Assembly: GCA_022695795.1 (NCBI GenBank)
Contig: MU404122.1
Coordinates: 1 to 64,000 of the forward strand
Length of the DNA stretch: 64,000 bases
Direction of reading: 5' to 3'
DNA from: Biscogniauxia marginata
Lineage: Eukaryota > Ascomycota > Sordariomycetes > Xylariales > Xylariaceae
This document shows positions 47,803-60,267 of this stretch, one piece after another (position 1 is the first letter of the stretch; the number at the start of each line of letters is the position of its first letter). Made by a program: the position numbers and the translations under genes. The notes under the pieces are model-generated. The model did no database searches, was not told where the DNA came from, and was given only the letters and a program-made list of their open reading frames with translations.

Positions 47803-50678
47803 TGCTGCAACGTGCGAGTAGTAAATAGCAGTTCACCCCCACGGATTGGAATGGATGTGGTGGGGGTGGCAGAGAACGCGGCACTTGCATCATATGCATC
47901 AATGGGGGCGATGCCGCACAGTATCGCTTAGATGCCTTGATACCTTATATGCAGTATATGCCTAGTTACTAACCGAGAGAGATTACAGTAACGTAACTTC
48001 ATGTTATGACAAAGATATATATAATTTATATCCTCTATACGTAGTTAACTGACTAATTAATTTCATTATATATAGCCCCTTGTTTAAAAAAAAAACCCCC
48101 CATATCCTTCTGCGAAAAGACGTCGACGTAAATTACACTCTTATTATAGCAAGTTGGCTGTATTACTGTACATACCGAGGTATTAGACCGATACGCGGTT
48201 CTTTCTGCTAGTTGGGTACTTAGGAAAGTTTATATAAGCTCCTACTAGAAGATATAAAGCATGTATCTTAGCAAAATTTATATATAGCAAACGGTAGATC
48301 TAGCTTATAATATAACATAACGTATCACATCCTTCCCGGACTATCTTCAGGCCTTAACAAGGCTTCCGCATGCATGTGTGTACCCCTTTAAGACCTTAAC
48401 TTATTTACTATGTAAGCAACGCTTCTTCAAAGAAGCATTAAGAGTATCAAAACACCCAATGCTGCACAAGTTACTTAAGTTCTATTAAGGGGCAAGTACT
48501 CACCGAAGTGATGTCTCAAAACAAGATCCCCAACAGTGAAAATTGCAATCATCGTTGAAATCGCGAGATTTGTTGTGTCAATCTTGATTATAATCATATA
48601 TATATTGACTAATTTACACTTAGGCCGGGGTACGTAATAGGAGTTAGCGTGTTTTCCCAATTATCTAGGAACTGCTATATGAAGCTCGTTACTTTTCGGT
48701 ATAGAGAAGCAATTCCAACACTATGAACCATTAATAGCCTCTTCGTAGACACGGGGACTCTTAACAGTGATTCAATCTTATCCTTCTCAGCGCAGCGCCC
48801 AATGGTGTTAGTGGCAACAATATGGTGGGAGAACAGGTAACTCTGCTTGGAAGAATCGAACAAAGTGTCGTCGCACAACAGACGCTGTCACAGGGAAAAC
48901 TCTTGAGTTGCTTTTAGTCATCTTTCCCGCATACACATGATTTGTCATATCGTCATTTGCATACAAGAGCCTTCCATAAACTCGAGGTAAGAGAGCCTTT
49001 GAAACATACCTGACCGCTAGGAGGTACGTAGGAGTTGGAAACGATCGCATCTGAAAATTGTCGTCGATCCACCGTCTCGTAATCTTGGCTTTTTCTTGGC
49101 ATAACTAAGCAGCACGAATCAGGTAAAGTGAGTGAGAACAACCCGGCAGAAAATGCTTTAATGGCGTTGGGCGGAACAAGTTGGAAATAATGATGGATAA
49201 CACGATCTGCGCCAAGAACGAATGAATGTTGCAACTTCACTATCCGATGTTGTCATTGTTGCATATATATGTTCCTAAGTTGCCCTTTATGCGGGCACGT
49301 ATGTAATTTGAACGTAGGCCTTGAAGATGGAGATAAGATGATCAACATTCTAAAGCTCGGGGGCTTGTTTCTCCAACAGTCAGGTAAGCAGAAGATCGTG
49401 CATTGGCCGAGATATTTCGGTGGACGTGATCAGATGCTGTTGCAATCGGTTGCGTCCTTCCAGTCTTGTCCTGAATCGAAGATCAAGAGAGAATTTCTTT
49501 TACTTCTAGTAATATGAGGAAACTGAATCAACTGACTTGGATCGACTAGGTAGTACGAAGTATATGTTCATACAGTAGAAGGCTAAGCCCGGAGAGAAGA
49601 CAAAGGTGGGCGATTTGGTGAAAGGATGTTCTCCTGTAACCTGCCAAGACAAGCTATATTGTGGTGTTGAGCCATGCCTAAGATATAAATCTCCGGCTGT
49701 GTGAAAATTGCCCTGTAATTGGCTGTTTCGTTCGAAACAAGACTAGTGTACACATAGGTAGTTGGACGCGTGTTCCGTCAAGGTTGTTTAAAGTACCAAT
49801 GACGTTCTGTCGCACGTTAATACACTTCAATAATGCATCAATGGATCCCCCCTGGAGCCCTGTTCAACACTGTCATAACTCAAAAATTACTCCTGACGAT
49901 TGCAATGCAAAAAGCTCTCCCTAGGATGAAATATGAGATCTCTATAAACAACGAACATGACTTGTAAAATCTGCGGAGTACCCCTTCTGTGCATCGTAGT
50001 TTAAAGGTAGTTGATTACACTTAGGTCTCGAATATATGGCCCCCCCGGGTAAGCCCCTTTATCTTGCTGGTCATATATAAGACCTACGGAGCATGCAGGG
50101 TAAAGCTGAATATCTACCAATATAAATGTATACAGGCATGAATGTCAACTGCCGTGTATATATAGTCCTACTGTGTATGCCGTAAAGTGGCCTATCTTGA
50201 CAAACAAGTTGAGCGAGTTGAGTTGAGTTGAGTACACTTCTCCTTCCGTCTTTGATCAGTTTCAAGTCCAGCTTATAATGTCCTGTTCCACTTGTAACTG
50301 GATATGGTATTGATCAGCTCTTAATGCTGGTACCTGACAGCTGTTCTCGGCGTGATGGTGGATAAAATGCTGCCAATCTCTTGCACCATGAAGTGAGAAT
50401 TTATCCTGCACAAGCGAGTTGTGGTGATTATCATCTCTTGGGATTCGATCTTGGGATTTGAGAAGTGTCCGGTCCATCCGTCCCCGGCCCTCATCCCCGG
50501 TCGGTCCACTACACATTACGTATTAGCATCGGAATACCGCGTCGTCATAACGGGAGCGGACCCATTTGTTGTAGAATATATTTTACGGAAGCTTTGAAAT
50601 GGTCATGTCGCCTCTCTTTGTTCAGAGGTCAACTTGATATTGCTCGCGTGCCCGTGTTCGATCTGTTATTCGACCAAG
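47803..50678. other. Long gene-poor stretch with a possible decayed gene
   Basis: No intact gene is supported. On the minus strand, about 49240-48953 stays open for 95 codons and contains a CAG|GTATGT donor-like site near 49008. A second open stretch (49050-48808) continues in another frame, but no start codon or splice chain links them. Elsewhere AT-rich patches (47980-48320) and short frames prevail. A 6-bp GTTGA tandem (GAGTTGAGTTGAGTTGAGT) lies near 50215. Confidence 0.4.
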
Positions 50679-52293
50679 ATGGCTCCATTAAGCCTCTATT
50701 CATTCGTTTCGCTTGCTTACGGCGCCGCGCATGTGCTGGCGGATTTTCCCTTTCTCGCCAACTACGCCGACTTTAATGATGGCGTATATGGGACGCGTCC
50801 CAACCAGACTTATTTCTCGTCCGACTTGATCTCTCCGCACTTTCTAGTCAACACGTGGAATAAGAATGCCTCCACTGTAGGATCGCATATATTTTTGGCA
50901 CCTGGGATCCCGGGCCAAGGTCGTAGCCCCATGATCCTCTCCAGCAAAGATCTCAGCCTAGTCTACGCTGATCCGAAGTGGGATGGGGGTACTGACACTA
51001 GGATGCAAATATATAATGGCTCCCAATACTTGACTTTTTGGTCAGGTGTTGACTGGAAGGGACATGGTTCGGGAGGTGGCATGATGGTCGATACCTCGTA
51101 CAGACTGTTCAGAAACATCACAACGTCCAACCTCGATACCGGCGCCGATAGCCATGACTTTCATCTGACAAGAGACGGAGGCGCCATAATGAACAACTAC
51201 CACACCATCTATACCAACTTAACATCGGTGGGTGGCCCTCCAAACGCCGAAGTGCTGGACTGCGCATTCCAGGAAGTCGACGTCGCAACCGGCGAAGTAC
51301 GCTTTACGTGGAAGGCGAGTGACCACTTTGACTTCGCGGAATCGTTAGCCGACGGTTACGTCCCGGACCAGCAACACGGGTGGGATTGGTTCCACATGAA
51401 CGCCATATCGAAGACTATCGAGGGGAATTACCTGATCTCTATCCGCCATCTGAGGACTGTTGCTCTCATCAATGGCACCGACGGCAGCCGAATCTGGCAG
51501 GTCGGCGGTGTCCACAACTCCTTCCAGGATCTGAGTGACGGCAGGGCGACCAGCTTCGCGTTTCAGCACGACGCGCGTTTCGTCAACGAGTCCCAAACCG
51601 AAATCACACTGTTCGACAATCACAACATGCACACGAACTCTCCTACTACTGGTTGCACTAAGGACTGCAGTCGTGCCATGCGCATCGCCCTCGATTACGA
51701 AGCCATGACTGTAAGGCTCGTTTCCGAGTTTTACCACCCAGCGAGCGTGCAGGCGTGGGCACAGGGCGGGTACCATCTCCTTCCCAACGGCAACATCCTC
51801 ATTGGATGGGGAGTTGTGCCCACGTTTACCGAGTTCACTGAGACTGGCGAGGTCATACTAGATGTCCAGATACGGCCATGGGATAGTGTGTCGGAGGGTG
51901 GCGGTCCTCTATACCGTGTCTATAAATTTGACTGGATCGGAGAGCCGACGTGGTCACCCAGCATCGCTTTTGTTGATCCTAATGTCTATGTTAGTTGGAA
52001 TGGTGCCACCAAGGTTTCGTCCTGGTCTCTAGTAAGCGATTCTCGTCAATTTTGCCCTAGTTATTCTTGTGCCAACATATTGATTTTCTATCCAGTCTGG
52101 CGGAGCATCCCATATATCCCTTGAGCATCTAGTCACTGTTCCGAAAGATGGGTTTGAAACGGCTATTACGCCCCCTAAACCGGTATCATTTGTCCGAGTC
52201 GATGCTCTCGATGTAGATGGCAACGTTATTGGCACGACTAATGTTGTCGACACCTCGTCCGGTGATTCGGTGGGCTCCATCATCAGGAGTTGA
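50679..52293 (+). CDS. Secreted arylsulfotransferase-family protein
   Basis: Exons 50679-52031 and 52096-52293 give 516 aa; the 64-nt intron is phase 0. The ATG at 50679 (MAPLSLYSF) begins a signal peptide; the open frame upstream of it has no better start. The protein matches the fungal arylsulfotransferase (ASST) family: SDLISPHFLVNTWN, FLAPGIPGQGRSPMI, HDFHLTRDGGAIMN, WDWFHMNAI, LISIRHLRTVALI and FQHDARF, arranged as beta-propeller repeats with conserved His residues. Bacterial relatives transfer sulfate between phenols, while most fungal members are of unknown activity, so catalysis is not certain. Several NXT/S sites fit an extracellular location. It ends tail to tail with the cupin gene. 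Confidence 0.87.
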
Positions 52294-52784
52294 ATATAAC
52301 AGGTAGGAAGACCACATACAAGAGGTCCATCCAGCACAGCCATGCGTCTATTGTTAGCTTAAGTCTGATCGACTAGCCGGCATAATGGACACAGGGCTAA
52401 TTCCTCAATATCTGTGGATTCAACGCGAACTCAAGGGGCAAGTATCATTTCAAAGGGAGGTAGTCCACTTTTATACGAATCCCTAGGTCGGCATAGTAGC
52501 GCCACCTGATAGGACTTGTTATTTGATACGCCTCTGCATCAAGGCATAGCTTGGCTCCCAGTGAGACGGACAGCCACATCAATGAACACCTAGCCGTGGG
52601 GGAAACGAAAACACTGATAGTCCAAGCCCTCAACTCTACCTCGTTTACTTGTGTAGAAGTTGATTCAGTATGGCTTAGACCTTCTACTTTTACCCGTGTT
52701 GTTGTCTCTTGTCTTAGCTGGGGAAGCGAAGGAGTTGTCAAATTGCTGCAGCCCCCCAAACCTCCCGATTCCGATTCCGGTAGC
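52294..52784. other. Convergent intergenic region
   Basis: 3' flanks of the arylsulfotransferase and cupin genes. Frames here are shadows; nothing else is supported. Confidence 0.5.
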
Positions 52785-53408
52785 CTAGTCGTCGTTTCCA
52801 CTATGTGGAAGCCCTTCAGTACCCTCCCCATAATCCTCGCCAAATCGTTTTCCACCAACGAACAATGGTTTTGTGTCCTGCAACACGAACACGACGCGAG
52901 CCCATTCGGTAGAGCTTGGGTTCCTCCAAGCATGCATGGTTGCCCGCTGCACAGCGATGTCACCACGCTTCATACGGGTGGAGCTGCCGTCATCCAACAA
53001 CATGTCTACCTCGCCCTCGACCACAATGCCAAAGTCCAGCGACTGCGTCCGATGCATCATGCTTACAAACTGCGGCGATAAGTCGACCATGCGACACACG
53101 GTCCCAGCCTTAGTTGCGAGTCCTAGCTTGCCTCCCGCAATGATCTCGTCGTGGAATCGAATGTCAGCGTTATCGTTCAAGTCTGCGGGGTTTGGATTCG
53201 TATATATCTGGTTGAATCCCATCACACCACCTTCGAACGATGTCCATTTGGCCGGCCTAGCTGAGTGCACGATCGCCGACCCCTTTTCATTGTGTCCCGT
53301 TATGTAGGTGGTGGGTTGAGGCAGGTCGGTGGCAAGTTGGGGTGAAGGCACAGGCTGTGGCTTAGTTACTCCGCTAGATCCGTCTTGAGTGTTTTGAGTG
53401 GCTGCCAT
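52785..53408 (-). CDS. Cupin-domain protein
   Basis: A single exon encodes 207 aa from ATG 53408. The conserved RmlC-like cupin core spans about 85-180: His119 before SLDFGIVVEGEVDML (123-137), a turn MKRGDIAVQ and ATMHAWRNPS with His159, then VVFVLQD. The form with SLDxGIVxEGE and VQRxTxHAWRN is common to small fungal cupins found alone or in secondary-metabolite clusters, where they act as cyclases or dioxygenase-like enzymes. No synthase gene lies nearby, so a cluster role is unsupported. No signal peptide, hence probably cytosolic. The C-terminus is acidic and short. Substrate and metal are unknown. Confidence 0.88.
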   Translation of the reverse strand: MAATQNTQDGSSGVTKPQPVPSPQLATDLPQPTTYITGHNEKGSAIVHSARPAKWTSFEGGVMGFNQIYTNPNPADLNDNADIRFHDEIIAGGKLGLATKAGTVCRMVDLSPQFVSMMHRTQSLDFGIVVEGEVDMLLDDGSSTRMKRGDIAVQRATMHAWRNPSSTEWARVVFVLQDTKPLFVGGKRFGEDYGEGTEGLPHSGNDD

Positions 53409-55760
53409 GGTGATTTGGAAGCTTTCTATATGCTATGTTGATCAATAGATTCCGAGTGGTAGTTGAGTGCCGAGCGAGGAGAGTAAGTGGATGGAAATCA
53501 CGGGCTCAACGATGATGGGCAGAAGGTCATTATATGAAAGGGATACCGACCCCTCAGCACTCAGTATCACCTGTGTAAAGTTCGCACCCGCCGTTTCCGG
53601 CGATTACATATTCTTCATGCACATATTAACTCGGAGTACAACACAGATGCGTGATGAACTCCAATAGATTTGGGAAGTAGCATGCATAGCTACCTAGGTA
53701 TGTAAGCTTCCCCGGTTGGGGTAGTCCGACATAGACAAGGGTGCGGACTGGAGGGGTTGGGGCAGTCCAGACACAGTTTCTGACTGTCTAATTGCAGAAG
53801 TTTTCCTATCGTCCTCTAGAGACTTACACTGGGAATCTATACGCACTACCCAAATACTTAATTCTATAGGTACATATAGGAATTGGCACATAGGGCTGTG
53901 TTTCGAGTATTTAATTAGCTCAGAATATGACATTTGATAATTGAAATTCACAAAATTTATATCTAGTTCATGATTACAATATTATACATCATGGTGAGAG
54001 TTACCACATAAGACTATTCCCATGACCTGGATTTATTGAATCCCTTTTCCCATCATTCAACGCAGTATAAGCCAAGCTCTACGCAATGGAGAAAGTACCT
54101 TTCTGCGATCTCCAACCGTCTACTGGGTATCGACATGCTGTGCTACCTGTAGGACTACCTAGTTATCAACAACATAAGTAACGTTTCAAGGCTTATCAAT
54201 TCTCCATACAGACGTAGGTGGCTTTTAATTGCTTACTAGGTGACGCTGCTCGCCTAGCCATCTCCTCTGAGCTGGGTAAGAGAATAGTCAGGGGTAACGA
54301 TAGTATTGAATCAATCTCACACGATGGTTACTTAGACAAATCTAGTAGAGGCTAGTATATTTTCATAAAGGTGCGACTGGAAGGAGAAGCCGTAAAGGTA
54401 TAATATCAGTGCCTTATTTCTACTTGCGCGAGTTTTGACGCAAGGCACGTCTCGCGGCGATCAATTCAGCAATAACAAGGGTGGGTTAGAGCAGATGAGG
54501 CCGCATCTAGCTGAACGCCAACCGAACAAAAACCTCGTCAGCTACCTGCTTAATCAAGTTCGGCAGTTCAATAATCTGGTGCTTTGAGGCGTCCCTCTCT
54601 TTCCAGTAAACGGCTCCGCTACGAGGGCGGTTGCGCTGCCTCTGTAAGTGAGATGAGCAGGATGGTCGTCCGGTTTCTATATGTCTCTATCGTATATCTC
54701 TACTTATTACCGTACTGGGGCGAGAATACATAAGTTGTTGGGTTGTTCCAAGTCTAAATGATTCATTTTAGATGATGCACTAGAGGCTGACAGATCAGCT
54801 GGCTCCTCTCATCCCTTCATTCATAACCGTAGGTACTCTAATGATCTCTAGCATATACTATGACAGAATTTAGCCTCAACGATGCATTTTGATAATTATT
54901 TGTTCTCTGAGCTATTTGGTATCAACTACGAAGAACACTGTAAATGTAGGAAAGTTTGGATTTAAGATCAATGTAGATTGTACTAAAATATTGTACGACG
55001 GGTTTCGGTCAGCAATATGTGAAGCCTATTACGTAGGGCCTAATTATCTATAATGTTGTTTCAAGCTATGTCATCACATAATCAGTAATCGGTTTTTTTT
55101 TCCTTTGATATCAAGTATAAAGGTGTTAAAATAGTGATTAGATTGTAGCATTTTATTCCCTCGCCGTGGGCTATATGCTATGATCAGAATCTTCCCTCAG
55201 AATCGTCAATAAAATTATACGAACTCCCTTATTTCAGCTCTCTAGCTACTCTATCTACTCAGTATCTATTAACAGCTGGCATTTTGGAAGAAGTTTGACA
55301 TAGTATTTATACATGATACAAGGCAGTCCCCTATAATATGGAATGATCGCGTCTTGTAGGGGAGGTGGTAAATCTTTCATACGAAGACATTGCGCACATC
55401 ATGGTTTCGCCAAATTCACGATAATATCCTAGTATCCAAATGCCGAAGTAATTATAGTCAAATGCACAGATAAGAGTAGGGCGCATAAATGGAACCCCCT
55501 TGTAATTTGTTGTGACAACTCTGAACTCATCTAACCATTCACGACATTATCTAGGTATTCAAGGTGAAAGGAGAAGGAAAATAGCGTAGTTATATATCTT
55601 TTAAGGTTCATCAATATTAACCACGAACTGAGGGTAGCAGTGAGTTTAATGATCTCGACATTTAGGATACTGACAGTTCGCTTATGTATTATCACAACCG
55701 CTTCAGATTATTTAATTATTTTGCCCTTAAAACGATAATTATATATATATAATCAATATA
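53409..55760. other. Gene-poor stretch, no supported gene
   Basis: 2.35 kb with only short frames, AT-leaning from about 54700. No repeat with recognisable ends was found. The first few hundred bases likely include the cupin promoter. Confidence 0.45.
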
Positions 55761-57462
55761 TTACTGCCATGAGTGGCTTGTTGGCTGGTGACTAACAGCA
55801 TCATCTAATGTGCCGTCCCAGATTTTATCAGACATGCGACACTCATTCCCAGTAGCCTGCGACCACTGTAGTGATACTTCTACCGTCCTCTGTATTTGTA
55901 TCCCGCCGCTGATTTCGGCTGTATTTTTCCCTTCTCGTATCAGCCAGCCCTCTCGTCGCCCCTCCACGGAATTGATTAGCGATAAACCCCCACCATAAAT
56001 GCCACTGCTCGGGTATTCCCCCTGTCCCATATGGATTGGCTTCCCCGAGAGCATTTGCTGTTCCACGTCGAAGTCTAGTGGGTAGCAGGATGTTTCTCGA
56101 GCCGTCGAAGACGCGGGGCTAGTGGACCTTATGGTTTGTCGAGTGGCACGCAAACTCCGCCAACTGTTGAAGCTACCCTGATACTCCTTTGCTTTCGGCC
56201 CGGATATCGTTCGCGGTGAATTTGGATCGCAAACAGACCTCAGTCTACCCGCCCAGTGCTTCTCGATCAGGATATTTACACTTGGGAGACAGGCGCATAT
56301 CAAGCCGATGGTAATCTCTATAGTGCTATTTACAGAAGAAATTCAACGTTAATATGAGGGAAAATGGAAGAGAGGTGGTGGACGGTGCTTGTTTGAGGAA
56401 ATGACTTACGTGGCTAGGTTTAATAAGCTAAAGTCAAACGTGACATCGTTCGAGCCCAGGTATTCTATCACTTTAACCAAGCGAAGAATAGTTACTGCCG
56501 TAGCGGCACCACCGGCCCCCAGGAGTGCAACAATCTTGACCTTTTTTCGCAGCGACATGTTGAGCGACCAGGTGAGCGGGATCGGTATGATCAGGACAAC
56601 AAAGTCGGTGACGATCGCTAGGCACAGGTCTGCAATGAAGACCTTGCCTTGGTCCAAACAATGTGCACCTTGTACTGTCTGGTCCCAGAATGCATTTACT
56701 GGAACGCAAATGGCCATTTTGATACCCTGGACTGGGAGGTAACATATCAGGAGCGCCACGAGGAAGATCCTGATTCCAAGGACGACCTTTTCCTTGACAG
56801 CAAACACGCGGGATATCAGCAGGAGCAGTGTCGCCTTGGTAAATAAAGCGGCCGGACAGTAGATCACGCTGCTGGCGTAAAGCCACTATAAGACATTAAT
56901 TAGTCTTCAGATGATTATTAAATAGTATACTGGTTGACATGCCTTGCGGATCTCCCTATAATCCTCACGTGTCACTTCCCAAGCGTGTAACCCCTCTCCA
57001 TAGTGTACCGCTTAAATGAAAGTTAGGAACGGGTATCCTGAATCGGCTTTCCTGGATGTCGAGACATACTCATAAAGACAGTCCATACCAATATCATCAT
57101 CGTTACCTATTGGTGTTAGTAATTAGGCTACGCGTATTGAATGATTGGCGTGTATACCCATGCTAAGGCGCAAGTATCTATTGACGAGTCAGTATGTGCT
57201 TGATGACCCCCATCGTAGTCTGGGTCTGTAACTAAGCGTTCTTCTTCCACTCACAATCTTCAGCCATAATCTTAGGCGCAATGATAAACCTCGCATAGCA
57301 TCGGATGATAAAGAAGAAGGTGACAAGCCCAGCACAGATGATCAGAGCAATTAAGTCAGCCCTCCACCATCTGTCCTCGGGGTAATGAAAGTTGGGTGTT
57401 ACACCTGGCGGTGGCGGTATCACACCGACGAGTCCAGCCGTGGTATTCATCTCGTTGGCCAT
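55761..57462 (-). CDS. Fungal rhodopsin-domain integral membrane protein with 20-nt microexon
   Basis: Proposed minus-strand exons: 57462-57255, 57177-57158 (20 nt), 57106-57070, 57010-56943, 56885-56410 and 56325-55761, giving 457 aa. The microexon, flanked by good branch sites (ACTGAC, TACTAAC), is required to join IMAED to MMILVWTVF and gives EDYTCALAW, fitting the family pattern. Then come VHYGEGLHAWEVT, WLYASSVIYCPAALFTK and further helices ending near TIEITIGLICACLPS, with a long cytosolic tail (about 290-457). Intron 4 uses AAG|GCATGT (a GC-AG intron) in this model; a GTATAC donor 12 nt downstream would add four residues (ACQP). Seven membrane segments; the family includes PTH11-related candidate receptors. 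Function is otherwise unknown. Confidence 0.82.
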
Positions 57463-59886
57463 TGTTAGCCTGACGACTCAAAGGCCTTGTAATAACTCCC
57501 GACTCCTGTGGTCGCGGGGCGGCCGGAATATCAATCTCCAGAGCATAAAGAATATAGAATATAAAGGAATAAGGGGTTGTTGTTTTAAGCTTGGGAGAAG
57601 ACCATTGCTAGGCAATTGGGTAACTCTTCTGATAGGGTTTACTTCTCCCTATTAACGTTATCATCACTATAGATTCTAATGACGAATGTCTAAGTAAGCC
57701 GGCTAGTAGGATATCAAAGCTCTATCCGGCAATGTGTCGAGGAACATGACCCGGGGGCGACAGCCGATGCTCACCCGCATCCCCGGGGCCATAATATTCT
57801 TCGCTTCTTCTAAATAAATCATAACGAGTCAGAAACTCAGATAAGGTTTGCGGCGCTCTAACTGGCGTCGATTTGGTGCCAAAACGAGTATGCGATATCG
57901 GCCGACCTACGGCACTATCATCTGTGCGGCTACTTTCTTTCTTTCCATTAGTTCATAAATAGACGAAGCGGCCACCTATGAACTTTAATCAGCATGCTTG
58001 CCTTGTATATCAGCTCCCGAGGGTTTAGAGAGTAAGTATTTAGCTCACAAGAGTGTACAGTCAACGCCAGTAGGACAACTGGACAGCTGCGAACTTACAC
58101 AGGTATCTCTAGGAGCTTGATAGCTGATAGCCCGACCATTACACTTAGTTGCACGCGTCGCTGATCTTGATATGGTTCTAAGAATACAAGGAGCTGTCTC
58201 ATGGACAAGTCCGAGCCACTAATTGAAAATTCGGTAATTGATTGTTCAGTAATCTCTACCTACTTAAGCAACTATAACCCTCCAATGGGATTGACATAGC
58301 CTATGAGGAGGAATGAAATCCATGGTCCCCTATAATTCCCATCCAGGCAAGCTACTTTAACATATGCAAGTATCTAATACTATCTAGGGGGGGTTGATTT
58401 CATGTTAACACTCTGCTGCCGGGCTTTACCTAAAACTACCTACCTGGAACTTGTTAGACATTTGAGGAATAAACGCTCTAGCCTCCTACCGGTCAACTTT
58501 GAATTGGCCATCTGCCAAGAACCCTTAACCAGAAATTATATTATCTAATTTAATACAGCATAGGCAACATCATTGTTCGTCTCTGATGCGGGCGCGAGTG
58601 GGCCTGTCCGCAGATCGATTCACTTTTGTGGTTTTTCGGATCGCTCTGATCCCTCTTCAGCTACATTCATATAGTTTCGAAAGCCTTGGCTAGTATTACT
58701 TCCTAAAGGGTATTATAACTTTATTTCCCTACTATTTGTAAACCAGTTCTGTCGCAAAAGCGACGCCGCTTAATTGCTTGGTACGATTTAGGCTTATATA
58801 GTCCGCGATAAGTTCATAGAAGACTGGTGACTTTTTGTTTTACATATACATGGGTTCATACTTTAACTAAATTAGGAATATATGTGATATTGGCTAGGTT
58901 TCTTGTTATAGAGGCTCTCCTCAACTTTTCGCCCAACGTGTGCGTCCCTTGCCCATCAACTGGGTAGTTTTGTTGTGGTCTGGGAAGAGACTAGTGTTAA
59001 GAGGGAATTTATAGGCACCGGGAAAAGAAGTAGGGGTTTCTCTTAGATAGAATGACAACATCGAGAAGCTGTTTTGTTTTGTATAGACGAAATTGCAACA
59101 TAGTTCACGGCATGATTCCGGAACCCGTGGATCTCGATTCACCTCGGGTGGTTGATGTCAGTGCGAAAGGTTCAAGATATTACTCTGGTGTTTCACAACG
59201 CTCGGCCAGCCAACGCATACACCTGGGCTATCTTGCGCGCGCTTCAATCCAAAGTGGTTGAATTAGCATTAGATCTTTAATGAAAGATAGAGAGGTTGAA
59301 GTGTCACCCGGTGGATTTCTCTTTCTTGACTACGACTGACCTATCTTTAAGATTACTGCCGATGTGTGGATATTGGGATCTAGTTAGTGATTAGAAGTCC
59401 CTCGTGTAGATATTAGACGATAGCCATGCCGCGTTATGAGATTCGTTGCCGTGTATCCTCTATGCGGTTAGCATTTATGGGTTAAGTGAGTTTCAATTCA
59501 ATCTTGATCTCGGCCCACGCCGTGACGCCAAGAGCCGTTACAAAGGTGCAACACACAGTTCCCGTTTGATCGCCTCCGCCTCGTCTGATCTATTGCGTCT
59601 GAAGTTGCTGGTTCGTTTGAGCAATTTGCCGTTTTCCCCGCCAGGAAATGATTACCGGTCCGTTGTCTAACGCGAGGCCGTTCGGATGAACATATAAACA
59701 CTGCTGCCCGGACCCGAAGAATGTGTTTAGATGTTCACTATCCTCACACACATCATTCAAGCAAGACTTCAAATCTAAAACGACCTGGTGTCGATTCTTT
59801 CTTTGTACTAATAGACTATTATTTTATCCGTTCGCTTTCGGTCACTCCCTTCCTCGAGTTACTATCGTTCACCTAAACTAGTCAAA
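57463..59886. other. Gene-poor stretch, no supported gene
   Basis: 2.4 kb between the rhodopsin-domain gene and the BAS2-like gene. Short frames on both strands (for example 58921-59261 and 59446-59701) have no convincing features. The last 250 bp likely include the promoter of the next gene. Confidence 0.45.
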
Positions 59887-60267
59887 ATGGTTCGCATTAC
59901 TCTCACCACCGTTCTATTCTGTAAGTCGACCCGAAAGTTCATACCTCTAGATTGATCTCACCCACTTACACAAGCCTTTACAGTCGCTGCCTCCGCCCTG
60001 GCTCTCACGCCCAACCCGGCTGGTGCGAGGGATGTAGGAAATGGTCAGGGCGCCCAATTCACAACGGGCGGTTGTGTCGCGGATGCCGACTGCGCCGAGG
60101 GCTGCTGCGCCGGTGGAGCTGAAGATGAGGCCGGCAACGAGGTCGGCATCTGTTCCGGTATTGGAGCCGAATTCCAGAACGGCAAGACAGGATGCGGCTT
60201 CGTCGACCCTAATGCTGATGCGACCATCGCCGCTGCGCAGGAGCAAGTTGAGGAGCAAGGCTTTTAA
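59887..60267 (+). CDS. BAS2-like small cysteine-rich secreted protein
   Basis: Exons 59887-59920 and 59984-60267 encode 105 aa; the 63-nt intron (GTAAGT...CAG, phase 1) interrupts the signal peptide (ITLTTVLFFAASALA). The mature protein has six cysteines (42, 48, 52, 53, 68, 82) in the order DADCAEGCCAGG, GICSG and TGCGF. This closely resembles the biotrophy-associated secreted protein 2 (BAS2) family of plant-infecting ascomycetes, whose members are expressed during biotrophic growth in plants. The molecular role is not known. It is isolated, with about 2.4 kb of gene-poor DNA upstream and 1.6 kb downstream, a common setting for fungal effector-type genes. Identification rests on cysteine pattern and length recognised from memory. 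Confidence 0.82.

Noticed and set aside
52445..53307. Long plus and minus frames overlapping the cupin gene
   Set aside because: They are antisense or out-of-phase shadows; only the 52785-53408 minus frame shows a protein family.
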